Assembly (NCBI GenBank): GCA_947464185.1
Contig: CANHVY010000021.1
Span: forward strand, 1-64,000
Source of the DNA: Burkholderiales bacterium
Lineage (GTDB): Bacteria > Pseudomonadota > Gammaproteobacteria > Burkholderiales > Burkholderiaceae_C
Direction: 5' to 3'
Length of the DNA stretch: 64,000 bases
Below the pieces are notes generated by a model. It was not told the origin of the DNA. It ran no database searches and saw only the letters and a list, made by a program, of their open reading frames with translations. A program made the position numbers and the translations under genes. Below, one piece after another: positions 35,276-46,800 of the stretch; the stretch's first letter is position 1, and the number at the start of each line of letters is the position of its first letter.

Positions 35276-35619
35276 CCGCGCCGACGGACTCTGAACAGGA
35301 TCAGGCCGGTCACCCTCAGGCCGGACCGCGGCACGCCGCGCCACCAGGCGAAGCCCTGGCCACCGCACCCAATGCCGCTGCGCTGGAAGAGGTCTTGACC
35401 GCTGCATTCGCTCCCGTCGCCCTGGAGGTGGTGGATGACAGCCACCTGCACGCCGGCCATGCCGGCGCGCGCGAGGGGCGGCACTTCACGGTGCGCATCC
35501 GCAGCACCCGCTTCACCGGTTTGAGCCGGGTGGCCCGCCATCGCCTCGTTTATGATGCCTTGGCAGTCTGGATGCCGCGCGGTATCCACGCACTGGCCAT
35601 CGACGCCCAGGCCCCGTGA
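35272..35619 (+). CDS. bolA: BolA family protein
   Basis: This 115-aa protein has the BolA fold; partners of this family include monothiol glutaredoxins in Fe-S handling and stress morphology control. The core VVDDSHLHAGHAGAREGRHFTVRI and FTGLSRVARHRLVYDAL is clear from about residue 50. The first 45 residues are an acidic/Ala-rich extension. I start at GTG 35272, overlapping the yciB stop as GTGA, with GGAGG 7 nt upstream. The track's longer ORF reads inside yciB. Confidence 0.9.
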   Translation: MTAPTDSEQDQAGHPQAGPRHAAPPGEALATAPNAAALEEVLTAAFAPVALEVVDDSHLHAGHAGAREGRHFTVRIRSTRFTGLSRVARHRLVYDALAVWMPRGIHALAIDAQAP

Positions 35620-35734
35620 ACACTGAGGCGCCGCAGCCCAAGCTGCAGCCCTGTGTGTCGAAAATTCCAAGTTCCTGAGAATGAAACCCACGCCGGCGCG
35701 GCACGATCCGCGCGCGTACACGAAAGTTCGCTCC

Positions 35735-36544
35735 ATGAAGATGAAGACCTCCTCCCTGCGCCAACTCGCTGCTGCAGGATGCCTGGTGCTGATGCTGCCG
35801 CTTGCTGCCCAGGCCCAGAACATCGCCATCGTCAACGGCAAGGCCGTGCCCAAGTCACGCGTGGATGCCCTGATGCAGCAAGTGGCCCGTTCAGGGCAGC
35901 AGTTGCCCCCGGGCTCCGAGCAGCGTATCAAGGACGAAACCGTCTTGCGCGAGATCTTCGCGCAGGAGGCCGAGCGGCGCGGCATCCCGGCCTCGGCTGA
36001 ATACCGCGCGCAACTGGAACTCGCGCGCCAGAGCATCCTGATCCGTGAGATGTTCGACGACTTCCGTAAGAAGAACCCGGCCACCGACACCGAAGCCAAG
36101 GCCGAATACGACAAGTTCAAGGCCCAGGCCAGCGGCACCGAGTACCGTGCCAGCCACATCCTGGTGGAGAAGGAAGACGAGGCCAAGGCCCTGATCGCAC
36201 AGATCAAGGCAGGCGCAAAGTTCGAGGAACTGGCCAAGAAGAGTTCCAAGGACCCCGGTTCTGGCGAGCGCGGCGGCGATCTGGATTTCGCCAAGCCTGA
36301 CGCCTACGTGCCCGAGTTCGGCAAGGCCATGGCGGCGCTGAAGAAGGGCGAGATGACGGATGCACCCGTCAAGAGCCAGTTCGGCTGGCACATCATCCGC
36401 CTGGACGACACGCGCGAGGCGCAGTTCCCGTCCTTCGACGAGGTCAAGGACCAGATCAAGCAGCGCCTGGAGCAGACCAAGCTGCAGGACTTCCAGGAGA
36501 AGCTGCGCAAGTCCGCCAAGACGGACTACAAGTTCAGCCAGTGA
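35735..36544 (+). CDS. Secreted parvulin-type peptidyl-prolyl isomerase
   Basis: This 269-aa periplasmic folding factor has a signal peptide, MKMKTSSLRQLAAAGCLVLMLPLAAQAQ, an N-terminal SurA/PpiD-like helical arm and a parvulin domain at about residues 135-230. That domain shows YRASHILVEKEDEAKALI, AKKSSKDPGSGERGGDLDF, FGKAMAALKKGEMTDAPVKSQFGWHIIRL. The track's ATG at 35681 adds 18 residues before the signal sequence. I prefer 35735. It ends the plus-strand run and is followed by a GCAA-loop terminator. Confidence 0.93.
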   Translation: MKMKTSSLRQLAAAGCLVLMLPLAAQAQNIAIVNGKAVPKSRVDALMQQVARSGQQLPPGSEQRIKDETVLREIFAQEAERRGIPASAEYRAQLELARQSILIREMFDDFRKKNPATDTEAKAEYDKFKAQASGTEYRASHILVEKEDEAKALIAQIKAGAKFEELAKKSSKDPGSGERGGDLDFAKPDAYVPEFGKAMAALKKGEMTDAPVKSQFGWHIIRLDDTREAQFPSFDEVKDQIKQRLEQTKLQDFQEKLRKSAKTDYKFSQ

Positions 36545-36567
36545 GCTGAGCCGCGGTGTTGACCCCG

Positions 36568-36590
36568 GGGCGGCGCAAGCCGCCCTTTTT
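36568..36590 (+). terminator. Intrinsic terminator after the parvulin gene
   Basis: A perfect 7-bp stem GGGCGGC/GCCGCCC closes a GCAA tetraloop and is followed by TTTTT. It begins 24 nt after the stop codon. It is directly followed by three tandem hairpin/T-run repeats (separate entry). Confidence 0.85.
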
Positions 36591-36673
36591 CATTTGCTGC
36601 GGCGCGGGGCGCGCCTTTTCATTTGCTGCGGCACGGGCCGCGCCTTTTCAGTTGCAGTGGCGCGACCCGCCCC
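36587..36673 (+). repeat. Three tandem 29-bp repeats with hairpin and T-run in each
   Basis: Units at 36587-36615, 36616-36644 and 36645-36673 each begin TTTTCATTTGCTGC (third: TTTTCAGTTGCAGT) and end in a GC-rich dyad such as GGCGCG-GGG-CGCGCC. The dyads of the first two units are followed by the next unit's TTTT. The array therefore looks like repeated terminator hairpins, progressively degraded in units two and three. It lies between the convergent parvulin and ybbA genes. Confidence 0.8.
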
Positions 36674-36681
36674 TCGTCATC

Positions 36682-37353
36682 TCAGGTGACCAGGCGTCCG
36701 GCCTCGATGTGCAACTGCCGGTCGCAGCGCGCGGCGATACCGCGGTCGTGCGTGACCAGCACGAGCGTGGTGCCGGCCTCGCGGTTCATGTCGAACATGA
36801 GGCCCATGACACGCTCGCCCGTGGCGAAGTCCAGGCTGCCGGTGGGTTCATCGGCCAGCAGCACGGCAGGCTCCACCACGAAGGCCCGGGCCAGCGCCAC
36901 CCGCTGTTGCTCACCGCCCGAGAGCACACGGGGATAATGCCGAAGCCGCTCGCCCAGCCCCACACGGCCCAGCATTTCGGTGGCCGCGGCCCGCGCACCG
37001 GGCCGACCCAGCAACTCCAGCGGCAGCATCACGTTTTCGAGCGCGGTCAGGTTGGGCAGCAACTGGAAGCTCTGGAACACGAAACCCACGCGCCGGGCTC
37101 GCACCGCGGCACGCGCATCCTCGTCCAGCGCAAACAGGTCTTCGCCGGCCAGCACCACCGTGCCCTCGGTGGGCGTGTCCAGCCCTGCGATCAGCGACAG
37201 CAGCGTGCTCTTGCCAGAACCCGAGGCGCCGACGATGGCAGCCGACTCCCTGGCCTGCAACGAGAAATCGATGTCGTCGAGAATGGTCAAGGTGCCAGAG
37301 GAATCGGTCACCCGTTTGGTGACATGACGCACAGCAATGATGGGATCGGACAT
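36682..37353 (-). CDS. ybbA: ABC transporter ATP-binding protein, YbbA/LolD type
   Basis: This 223-aa ATPase of the MacB/LolD class has Walker A GASGSGKST (residues 42-50), Q-loop FVFQSFQLLPNLTALENVMLPLEL, signature LSGGEQQRVALARAF and Walker B LLADEPTGSLD. It is divergent from the TesA-like esterase, as in E. coli ybbA-tesA. In E. coli the FtsX-like permease YbbP follows ybbA. Here the convergent parvulin gene lies instead, so the permease must be elsewhere or lost. The track's extension to 37869 overlaps tesA and is rejected. Confidence 0.9.
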   Translation of the reverse strand: MSDPIIAVRHVTKRVTDSSGTLTILDDIDFSLQARESAAIVGASGSGKSTLLSLIAGLDTPTEGTVVLAGEDLFALDEDARAAVRARRVGFVFQSFQLLPNLTALENVMLPLELLGRPGARAAATEMLGRVGLGERLRHYPRVLSGGEQQRVALARAFVVEPAVLLADEPTGSLDFATGERVMGLMFDMNREAGTTLVLVTHDRGIAARCDRQLHIEAGRLVT

Positions 37354-37387
37354 GCGAGGGTGTGGAGGGGTCAGGAGCGCGGCTGGA

Positions 37388-38104
37388 GTGCAGACCTGCA
37401 GCCTGCGGCGGCAGTGGCTGCACTGTAGCCTCGCGGCCTGGCTGGCCACCTGCGCGCTGGGGACGTCCGTCCAGGCGCAAGGGACAAGCCCTGGGGGCAC
37501 GCAAGCATCCTCGGGCCCATCGGGCGCCCCCGTGATCCTGGTCGTGGGCGACAGCCTGTCCGCCGAGTATGGCATCGCGCGTGGCCAGGGCTGGGTGGCA
37601 CTGCTGGAGCAGCGCCTGCAGCGCGAAGGCCTGCGCGGGACCGTGGTGAACGCCAGCGTCAGCGGCGACACCACCTCAGGCGGCAAGGCCCGGTTGCCGG
37701 GCTTGCTAACGCGACACCGCCCGGCTGTGGTGGTGATCGAACTCGGCGGCAACGATGCGCTGCGGGGCCTGCCCATGAGCGCCACGCGCCAGAACCTCAC
37801 CGACATGGCCAAGGCCGCACGCTCCGCCGGGGCGCGGGCGCTGATCGCCGGCATGCAGCTGCCCCCCAACTATGGCAAGGCTTATGCGGAAGAGTTCGCC
37901 GCCTCTTTCGCCCAGGTGGCCAAGGCCGAGGGCGCTGCCCTGGTGCCGTTCCTGCTGAAGAACGTGGCCGACGGGCCGGATGCCGACCAGATGTTCCAGC
38001 CCGACCGCATCCACCCCACCGCGCAGGCGCACAGCCGCATCCTGGACAACGTGTGGCCTGCGCTCAAGCCGCTGGTGGTGGCCGCGGGCCGGCCGAGGGG
38101 CTGA
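37388..38104 (+). CDS. tesA: TesA-type arylesterase/acyl-CoA thioesterase I
   Basis: This is a periplasmic SGNH/GDSL hydrolase. Block I is VVGDSLSAEYG with the catalytic Ser, block III is ELGGNDALRG, and block V is DRIHPTAQAH with the Asp-x-x-His dyad. A signal-like leader reads SLRRQWLHCSLAAWLATCALGTSVQAQ. ATG starts at 37337 and 37352 would overlap the divergent ybbA start. I favour the GTG at 37388, with GGAG 10 nt upstream, giving 238 aa. Substrates may be aryl esters or acyl thioesters. Confidence 0.88.
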   Translation: MQTCSLRRQWLHCSLAAWLATCALGTSVQAQGTSPGGTQASSGPSGAPVILVVGDSLSAEYGIARGQGWVALLEQRLQREGLRGTVVNASVSGDTTSGGKARLPGLLTRHRPAVVVIELGGNDALRGLPMSATRQNLTDMAKAARSAGARALIAGMQLPPNYGKAYAEEFAASFAQVAKAEGAALVPFLLKNVADGPDADQMFQPDRIHPTAQAHSRILDNVWPALKPLVVAAGRPRG

Positions 38105-38133
38105 GGATCAGCGGCCGGGGCGGCGTCAGGCTC

Positions 38134-39432
38134 TCACTGCATCTGCGCGCGCTCACGTTCCTGACGCCAGGGGCCGCGCGCCCCTGGCACGTGACGATGG
38201 GCCGGCTCCCACCCGCGTGGCGGATGCGTTGGTCCCACCGGATGCGCCGGCCCCATCGGATGGGGGCGATGACCGATCCAGGGCCGATAAGGCTCACGCG
38301 GCGCCAGGGGCACCCAGGCCACCGGAGGTCTGGACGGGCCGATCACGACGCTCACGCCCACCGACGGGCCGGTGAAGGTGACCAACGCGGGGGCGAAGAC
38401 CGGACGCGCCATCCGCGGCCCGGGCGTCCAGACCCAGCGGTGACCCCAGAGCACCCAGCGCCCATAGTGAAAGGGCGCAAAGCCCCACGGCGCCTGGTCC
38501 ACCCAGGTCCAGCCCCAGCGGGCGTGCCAAACCCAGCGGCCGTGCTTGAACGGGGCCCATCCGGCGCTGACCACCAGCGGCGACCACACCATGCCGAACT
38601 CGGGGTGGCGCTCCCATCGACCGTGACGGTCCAGGTCTTCCGCACCTGTCATTTCCGGCGACACATAGCGCATCGAGGCGCTGCGGTCGTCATGCTGCTC
38701 ATCGGCCCGCACCCATTCAGCAAAGCGGTCTTGCACAGGGGCAGACCAGGTGACCAGCGTGCTCCGCTCACGGCCCTGGGGCGCCAGCTCCACACGCTGC
38801 CCCGTGGCCAGATCAAAGGCCTGATCGACCGTCTGCACCTGCAGTGCACCGCGCCAGGCGGTGGCCCAGGTCACGTCGTCTTCGCGGTCCACGCGGTAGG
38901 CCCCGGCGCGCTCAGGCTGCAGCCGCACCTCGGCCGTCAGCAACTCCAACTCTGCGGCGATCTCGCGTGATCGCACGCGCAGCGCCAGGCTGCCGCGATG
39001 GAGCTGAAAGCTCATCCGCCCCTCGTCCATCCGCACGATCTCGAATTCGGTGCCCGCGCCCAGACGCAACTCGGTGGAGCCCACCCGGACTTCCGCCTGC
39101 GCACCGCGCTCTGTGGACAGACGATCGCCTTCTGTCAGCGCACGGTTGCGCAAGGCCTCGGACCACTGGCCTTGCACGGTGTCGAACAACCACACGCGGC
39201 CCTGGAAGTCAGACAGACGGCCCGCCCGCTGAGGCCCCGCCTGGACGGCGGCCTCCAGCGAAGCGGTCGACACGGAAGAGGCGGTTGACCAGGATGCTCC
39301 CCACGAGCCCGCCGGCGCCGCGTGTGAAGCAGCACCTGAGAGTGCCAACACACCCACGATTCCCCTCCCCATCAGCACGAGGGCTCGCCGCACCGGCCAG
39401 GGCATGCGCGCCAGACAGTTATTCCCGATCAT
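38134..39432 (-). CDS. FecR-domain/DUF6600 secreted protein
   Basis: This is a 432-aa exported protein from the start MIGNNCLARM, which has GGAGGA 6 nt upstream. A signal peptide covers about residues 10-40. A FecR-like beta-rich domain follows (about 70-210: GRVWLFDTVQGQW, GDRLSTERGAQAEVRVG). The Trp-rich DUF6600-like region has repeated units: DLDRHGRWERHPEFGMVW, GWAPFKHGRWVWHARWGWTWVD, PWGFAPFHYGRWVLWGHRWVW. The tail is Pro/His/Arg-rich with GPAHPVGPTHPPRGWEPAHRH. Function is unknown; no sigma or TonB genes flank it, so iron signalling is unlikely. Confidence 0.82.
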   Translation of the reverse strand: MIGNNCLARMPWPVRRALVLMGRGIVGVLALSGAASHAAPAGSWGASWSTASSVSTASLEAAVQAGPQRAGRLSDFQGRVWLFDTVQGQWSEALRNRALTEGDRLSTERGAQAEVRVGSTELRLGAGTEFEIVRMDEGRMSFQLHRGSLALRVRSREIAAELELLTAEVRLQPERAGAYRVDREDDVTWATAWRGALQVQTVDQAFDLATGQRVELAPQGRERSTLVTWSAPVQDRFAEWVRADEQHDDRSASMRYVSPEMTGAEDLDRHGRWERHPEFGMVWSPLVVSAGWAPFKHGRWVWHARWGWTWVDQAPWGFAPFHYGRWVLWGHRWVWTPGPRMARPVFAPALVTFTGPSVGVSVVIGPSRPPVAWVPLAPREPYRPWIGHRPHPMGPAHPVGPTHPPRGWEPAHRHVPGARGPWRQERERAQMQ

Positions 39433-39659
39433 GGTGGATCCTCCAGCGGCACGACCGTGTCGAACTCGAAGCGCTCCCCACGGTGGCGGCATCCTCTAAA
39501 CGTGGCATGGCGTGTCGACGCCGACATTCTGGCGATGGCTGCCATGTAAAGATTGCGTGAACCCGGCCTGCGGGCTTGCGGCCTGAAACATCTCAATGTC
39601 GCTCGGTGCCCGACGCTGTCGGCGCCCCGGCCACAGCAGGCATACTGGTTCGCCTGCGG

Positions 39660-40534
39660 ATGCCCTCCACCCACCCCCCCATTCCTCCCCGCGCGCTGGC
39701 CCTGCTGGCCGTGCTGACCCTGGTATGGGGCACCAACTGGACCTTGTTTCCGCTGGCCGTACAGGAAGTGTCGGTGTGGACCTTCCGCTGCTTTGCGCTG
39801 CTGGTGTCCGGCCTCACCCTGCTGACCGTGGCGCGCCTGCGCGGCCTGTCGCTGCACATTGAACGCCAGGATTGGCCCACCGTGCTGGCCGCGTCGCTGG
39901 CTTACCTGGTGGTGTGGAACATCGCCAGCACCTACGCCGCGGTGATGATCCCCTCGGGGCAAGCCGCCGTGCTGGGCTTCACCATGCCGCTGTGGGCCGC
40001 TGTGATCGCCACCACCTTTCTGAGGGAGCGTCTGACCGGGCGCATGGTGGCCGCACTGACCCTGGGCGGGAGTTGCGTCGCACTGCTGCTCTATGCAGGG
40101 CGCGACGCCTACGCATTGGCGCCGGCGGGCTTTGCGCTGGGCCTGCTGGCCGGTGTGGGCTGGGCCGTGGGCACGCTGATCCTCAAACGCCGCCCGCCGC
40201 GCGCCGCCGCCATGGTGCTCACTGGCTGGCAGTTGCTGATCTCGTCCGTGCCGATCACGCTAAGCGCCTTCGCACTCGGCCAGGGGCCCTGGTTCATGCC
40301 CTCCTGGACCAGCATCGCCGCCATCGCCTACATCACGCTGGTGCCCATGTGCATTGGCAACCTGGCCTGGTTCTCCATCGTCGGCATGCTGCCCGCCCAG
40401 ATCGCAGGACTGTCCACCATCATGGTGCCGATGGTGGCCATGGTGACCGGCGCGGCGGTGCGGGGTGAACCGCTGGGTCCGCTGCAATGGGCCGCCATGG
40501 CCTGCTGTGCGGGCGCCCTGTGGCTGGCCCTGAG

Positions 40535-40559
<25 letters not shown>
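39660..40559 (+). CDS. EamA/DMT family transporter
   Basis: This 299-aa inner-membrane protein has ten predicted hydrophobic segments in two EamA repeats, beginning LALLAVLTLVWGTNWTLFPLAV. Export of metabolites or amino acids is typical for the family, but the substrate cannot be inferred. I start at the ATG of MPSTHPPIPP; the longer ORF lacks membrane features. The final residues (RPQGLRST) and stop codon are encoded by the first unit of a 26-bp tandem repeat. It converges with ligA, with 17 nt between the stops. Confidence 0.88.
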
Positions 40560-42721
<2,162 letters not shown>

Positions 42722-42762
42722 TCAGGTCAGGCCACACACAAGGCACACGGGCATTGCGCCGC

Positions 42763-43875
42763 TCAGCTGAACAGCCGGCGCGCCGCGACAGAGCCCGCCG
42801 CCAGGTCACGCGACTCCAGCGAACGGTACAGCTGCTGAAGTTCCTTGCCGATGGCGTCGAAGGCGTGCAACGTCACCGCCCGCCCCTGATCGTCCACCAG
42901 CAAGGCATCCATCTCGCTTGCAAGGGCCGTGGCCACGCGGTGCCAGGTGGGAAACGGCTCGGCCGCCTCTTCGGTCTGGGCCACGTCCAGGCTGAGCTGC
43001 ACCTCACGCAGGGCGGCGTCCTGTGGGTCGTCGGCCAGCGCGACCTGCGGGTCGAAGGACAGCACCAGCACGGGCGGGTCACCGTCGTGCGCGCCTGGCA
43101 GCACCATGCGCCCCGGCAGCACCCCGGGGATGAAGCCGTGGCGCGACGCGGCCTGCTGCACATAGCCCAGCGACCAGGCCACCGAACGGGCCCGCAGCAG
43201 CAGTCCCAGCTGCGCGTCCAGGGGCTGGGAAAAGGCGTCCAGTTCCCGCGCGCGCGCCACCACCTCCAGCATGTCGGGGAAGTCGGCCATGGCGCCCACG
43301 CCTTGGGCAAAAGCCTCGATCTTCTGCACGAACTCCGAGTACTCGATCTCGTTGAGGGCGCCCGCCCGGTTGGCCAGCTGCACCCCCGCCTGGAACTCCG
43401 AATAGGTCTGCCCATGCACTGGCTGTTCCCAGGCCTGCGTGGCGGCATTCAGGCCTTCCACGTACAGCGGCTTGCTGCCCGCACGCCAACTGGCGGGCAG
43501 GTGCGCCACGGCCAGATCGCCCGTGACGGCGGACTCCAGCGTGAGGATGACAATGGCGTCGATCAGGGCGTCCAGCCGTGCAGCGGGCCGCAGGGACGAC
43601 AGGCGGTTCGAGCCGGGCAGCACCGGGTGCGGATGCGCTGCCACAGCCTCTTCCAGGCGGGGATCCGTCCGCTCTTTTTCACCCTCGGAACGGTCCGCAG
43701 GCGAGCCATCTACGAGCGAGGGCTCCTGTCGACCGCCGGTGCCGGAAGGCGTGTGTGCCTCGCCCGGGGGGGGACCCTGCCGGGGACGTGAACGCCGGGC
43801 CGACCACCACGCCTGCAGCCCCACCCCGCCGAGCACCAGCGCCGCCACGACTGCCAGGGAAACCGTCAGGTCCAT
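42763..43875 (-). CDS. zipA: Cell division protein ZipA homologue
   Basis: This is a 370-aa protein with an N-terminal membrane anchor (MDLTVSLAVVAALVLGGVGLQAWW), a Pro/Glu-rich linker (about residues 30-105) and a C-terminal ZipA FtsZ-binding-like domain (about 225-360). The linker carries RPRQGPPPGEAHTPSGTGG and a later LEEAVAAHPHPVLPG. ZipA tethers FtsZ to the inner membrane. Sequence similarity to E. coli ZipA is low by eye, but position between smc and ligA and the architecture agree. The track's start is seven codons upstream; MDLTV fits the membrane anchor better. Confidence 0.82.
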   Translation of the reverse strand: MDLTVSLAVVAALVLGGVGLQAWWSARRSRPRQGPPPGEAHTPSGTGGRQEPSLVDGSPADRSEGEKERTDPRLEEAVAAHPHPVLPGSNRLSSLRPAARLDALIDAIVILTLESAVTGDLAVAHLPASWRAGSKPLYVEGLNAATQAWEQPVHGQTYSEFQAGVQLANRAGALNEIEYSEFVQKIEAFAQGVGAMADFPDMLEVVARARELDAFSQPLDAQLGLLLRARSVAWSLGYVQQAASRHGFIPGVLPGRMVLPGAHDGDPPVLVLSFDPQVALADDPQDAALREVQLSLDVAQTEEAAEPFPTWHRVATALASEMDALLVDDQGRAVTLHAFDAIGKELQQLYRSLESRDLAAGSVAARRLFS

Positions 43876-43892
43876 CGTCAAATGCCCTCGAA

Positions 43893-46800
43893 TCAAGCGG
43901 CCTGCGCCATGCCCACGGCCGACTCCATGTCCACCGCCACGATGCGCGACACGCCCTGCTCCTGCATGGTCACGCCAATCAACTGCCGCGCCATCTCCAT
44001 GGCGATCTTGTTGTGGCTGATGAACAGGAACTGCGTGGCGCGGCTCATCTCACTGACCAGCTTCGCATAGCGTTCGGTGTTGGCATCATCCAGCGGCGCG
44101 TCCACCTCGTCCAGCAGGCAGAACGGCGCCGGGTTGAGCTGGAAGATGGCAAACACCAGTGCAATGGCCGTCAGCGCCTTCTCGCCGCCTGACAGGAGGT
44201 GGATGGTGGAGTTCTTCTTGCCCGGGGGCTGCGCCATCACCTGCACGCCGGCGTCCAGGATCTCGTCACCCGTCATGACCAGGCGCGCCGTGCCGCCGCC
44301 AAACAGGCTGGGGAACATGCGACCGAAATGCTGGTTGACCTGCTCGAAGGTCTGGCGCAACAGGTCCCGGGTTTCCAGGTCGATCTTGCGGATGGCATCT
44401 TCGAGCGTGCCGATGGCGTCGTTCAGATCGGCATTCTGGGCGTCCAGGAACGTCTTGCGCTCGCGCGAGGCGTTCAACTCGTCCAGGGCCGCCAGGTTCA
44501 CCGCGCCCAGGGCGTTGATCTCACGCTGGATGCGGTCAATCTCTCCCTGCAGGCCCCACAGGCGCACGCCGCCGTCCTCGATGGAACGCGCCAGCGCCTC
44601 CATGTCGACCGCGGCCGCCTGCAGCTGCTCCAGGTACTGGGCGCCACCCAACTGGGCCGCCTGCACTTCCAGCTGCAGCTTGGTGATCTGCTCGCGCAGC
44701 GGCTCCAGGCTGCGCTCGGTCTCCAGGCGTCGCTCGTCGCCCCGGCGCAAGCGGGTCGTGAGGTCGTCGTACTCGCTGCGCACCGCACCCAGTTGCTGCT
44801 CACGCTCCAGTTTCAAAGCCAACGCCGCTTGCAGGCCCGCCTGGGCCGCCACGTCGTTCAACGCGCCCAACTCCATCTCAAGCTGCGTGCCGGTCTGGGT
44901 GCCGCTGTCCATCTGCTGGGCCGCCGTCTCCACCACGCGGTGCAATTCTTCGCGGCGGGCAGCCAAGGCGCGCACCTGGAAGCGGGCCTCCTGGGCCTGG
45001 CGCTCCAGCGAGCGCTGCTGCTCCCGGGCGTCGGTCAGCACGCGTTCGGCATCGATCACGGCTTCTTCAAGCTGGGCATGGCGCTCCTGGGTGTCGGCCA
45101 GGGCCATGTCAAGCTCCTCGAAACGGGCCTCACCCGTGGCGCGACGCTCCTGAAGCTCCTCCAGGCGAGCGTCCACTTCGGCCAGCTCATCATCCAGCTG
45201 GCCACGGCGCGCCTGGGTGGCCTCGGCCTGCTGAGCCAGCCGCATCCAGTCCACCTGCAACTGGTGGGCACGGGACTGCGTCTGGGCAGCCTCGCGGCGC
45301 AGGGTGGTCAGGCGTTGGCTGGCCTCGGTGTAAGCGGCGTCCATTCGCACCAGCGCGGTGCGCGCCTCGTCAGCGATCAATTGCTGCGCGCGCAGTCCGC
45401 GCTCCAGGTTCTCGATCTCCTGGGCGCGTGCCAGCATCCCCGCCTGCTCGGAGTCGGGGGCATAGAAAGTCACGGCGAAAGAGGAGACGGCATGGCCCTC
45501 GCGGGTCATGATGACCTCGCCACGGGTCAGCCGGCCCCGGTCGGCCAGTGCCTGCTCCAGGTGGGGGGCGGTGTACACCCCCTCCAACCAGTCCGACAAC
45601 AAGGCCCGAAGGCTGGCATCGCCCAGGCGCAGCAGATCGGACAGGCGCGGCAGGGTGCGGTGCTCGTCTGCAGCCACCGCAGACGGCGGGCTGTAGAAGG
45701 CCAGCCGGGCCGGCGGCGCGTCCTGGGCGAAGGCGCGCACAGTATCGAGGCGGCCCACCTCCAGCGCGCTCAAGCGTTCGCGCAAAGCCGACTCCAGGGC
45801 CGTTTCCCAGCCGGGCTCGATGTGCACGCGCGTCCACAGGCCTTGAAGGGTGTCCAACCCGTGGCGGGCCAGCCAAGGCTTGAGTTTTCCCTCGGTCTGT
45901 ACCTTTTCCTGCAAGGCGCGCAAGGCCTCCAGGCGCGCGGCCAGGTCGGCCTGGCGCGCCGCTTCCTGGTTGGCTGCCTGCTGCTGCGCACGCCGCTGCT
46001 CGTCCAGATGCGGCACCTCGTCCTGCAGTTGCTGCAAACGGGCCTCGGCCACGGCGTGATGCTGTGAGGCTGCGTCGGCATCGCGCTTCATCTCCTCCAG
46101 CCGGCCCAGGTCCGGCCGTGCCAGCCCCTGACGCTCGCCGGCCAGCTTCTCGCGTCGGAACTGCAGTTGACGGGATTGCTCCTCGATGCTGCGGCTCTCG
46201 GCGGCCAGCACCTGGATCTGTTGCTGCACCTGGCCCGCCGCAGCGCGCTGGGCGTTGGCCACGCTCTGGGCGGTGCGCACCGCATCTTCGAGCGCAGGCA
46301 GACCGTCGGACTGCTCCTGTGCCTGGGCTTCGAGCAGTTCTCCCTGCTCCTGCGCGATCTCCATCTCCGCAGCCATGCCCTCAAGTTCCGTCCTGGCTTC
46401 ATCCTGACGCTGAGCCCACTGCGCCTGCTGGGCGCGCAGGTCGGCCATGCGCTGTTCCACGCGTTGGCGGCTTTCCACCACGTAGCGGATGCGCTCCTCC
46501 AGCCGACTGACCTCCAGCGCAGCGTCGGCCAGCGCACCCTGGGCCAGGTGCAGCCGGTCAGCGGCGGCGTAGTGCTCCTGACGCACTGTCTCCAGCTCGG
46601 CCTCCACATGCCGCAACTCGGCCACACGCGCCTCCAGCGCGGTGGCTGCAGCCGCCGCCGCCTGGCGCACACGGGCCTCCTCACCCGCGGCGTCTCGCTG
46701 CTTCAGAAACCACAACTGGTGCAGCTTCAATGTCCCCTGGTCCTGGAGGCTGCGATAGGTCTGCGCCACCTCGGCCTGCTTCTCCAGCTTGTCCAGGTTG

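Noticed and set aside
36587-36673. CRISPR array
   Set aside because: The 29-bp units are directly adjacent with no spacers and there are no cas genes.
44199-46067. 622-aa plus-strand ORF opposite smc
   Set aside because: It is the antisense shadow of SMC coiled-coil codons (Leu/Gln-rich), with no ribosome site or homology signal.
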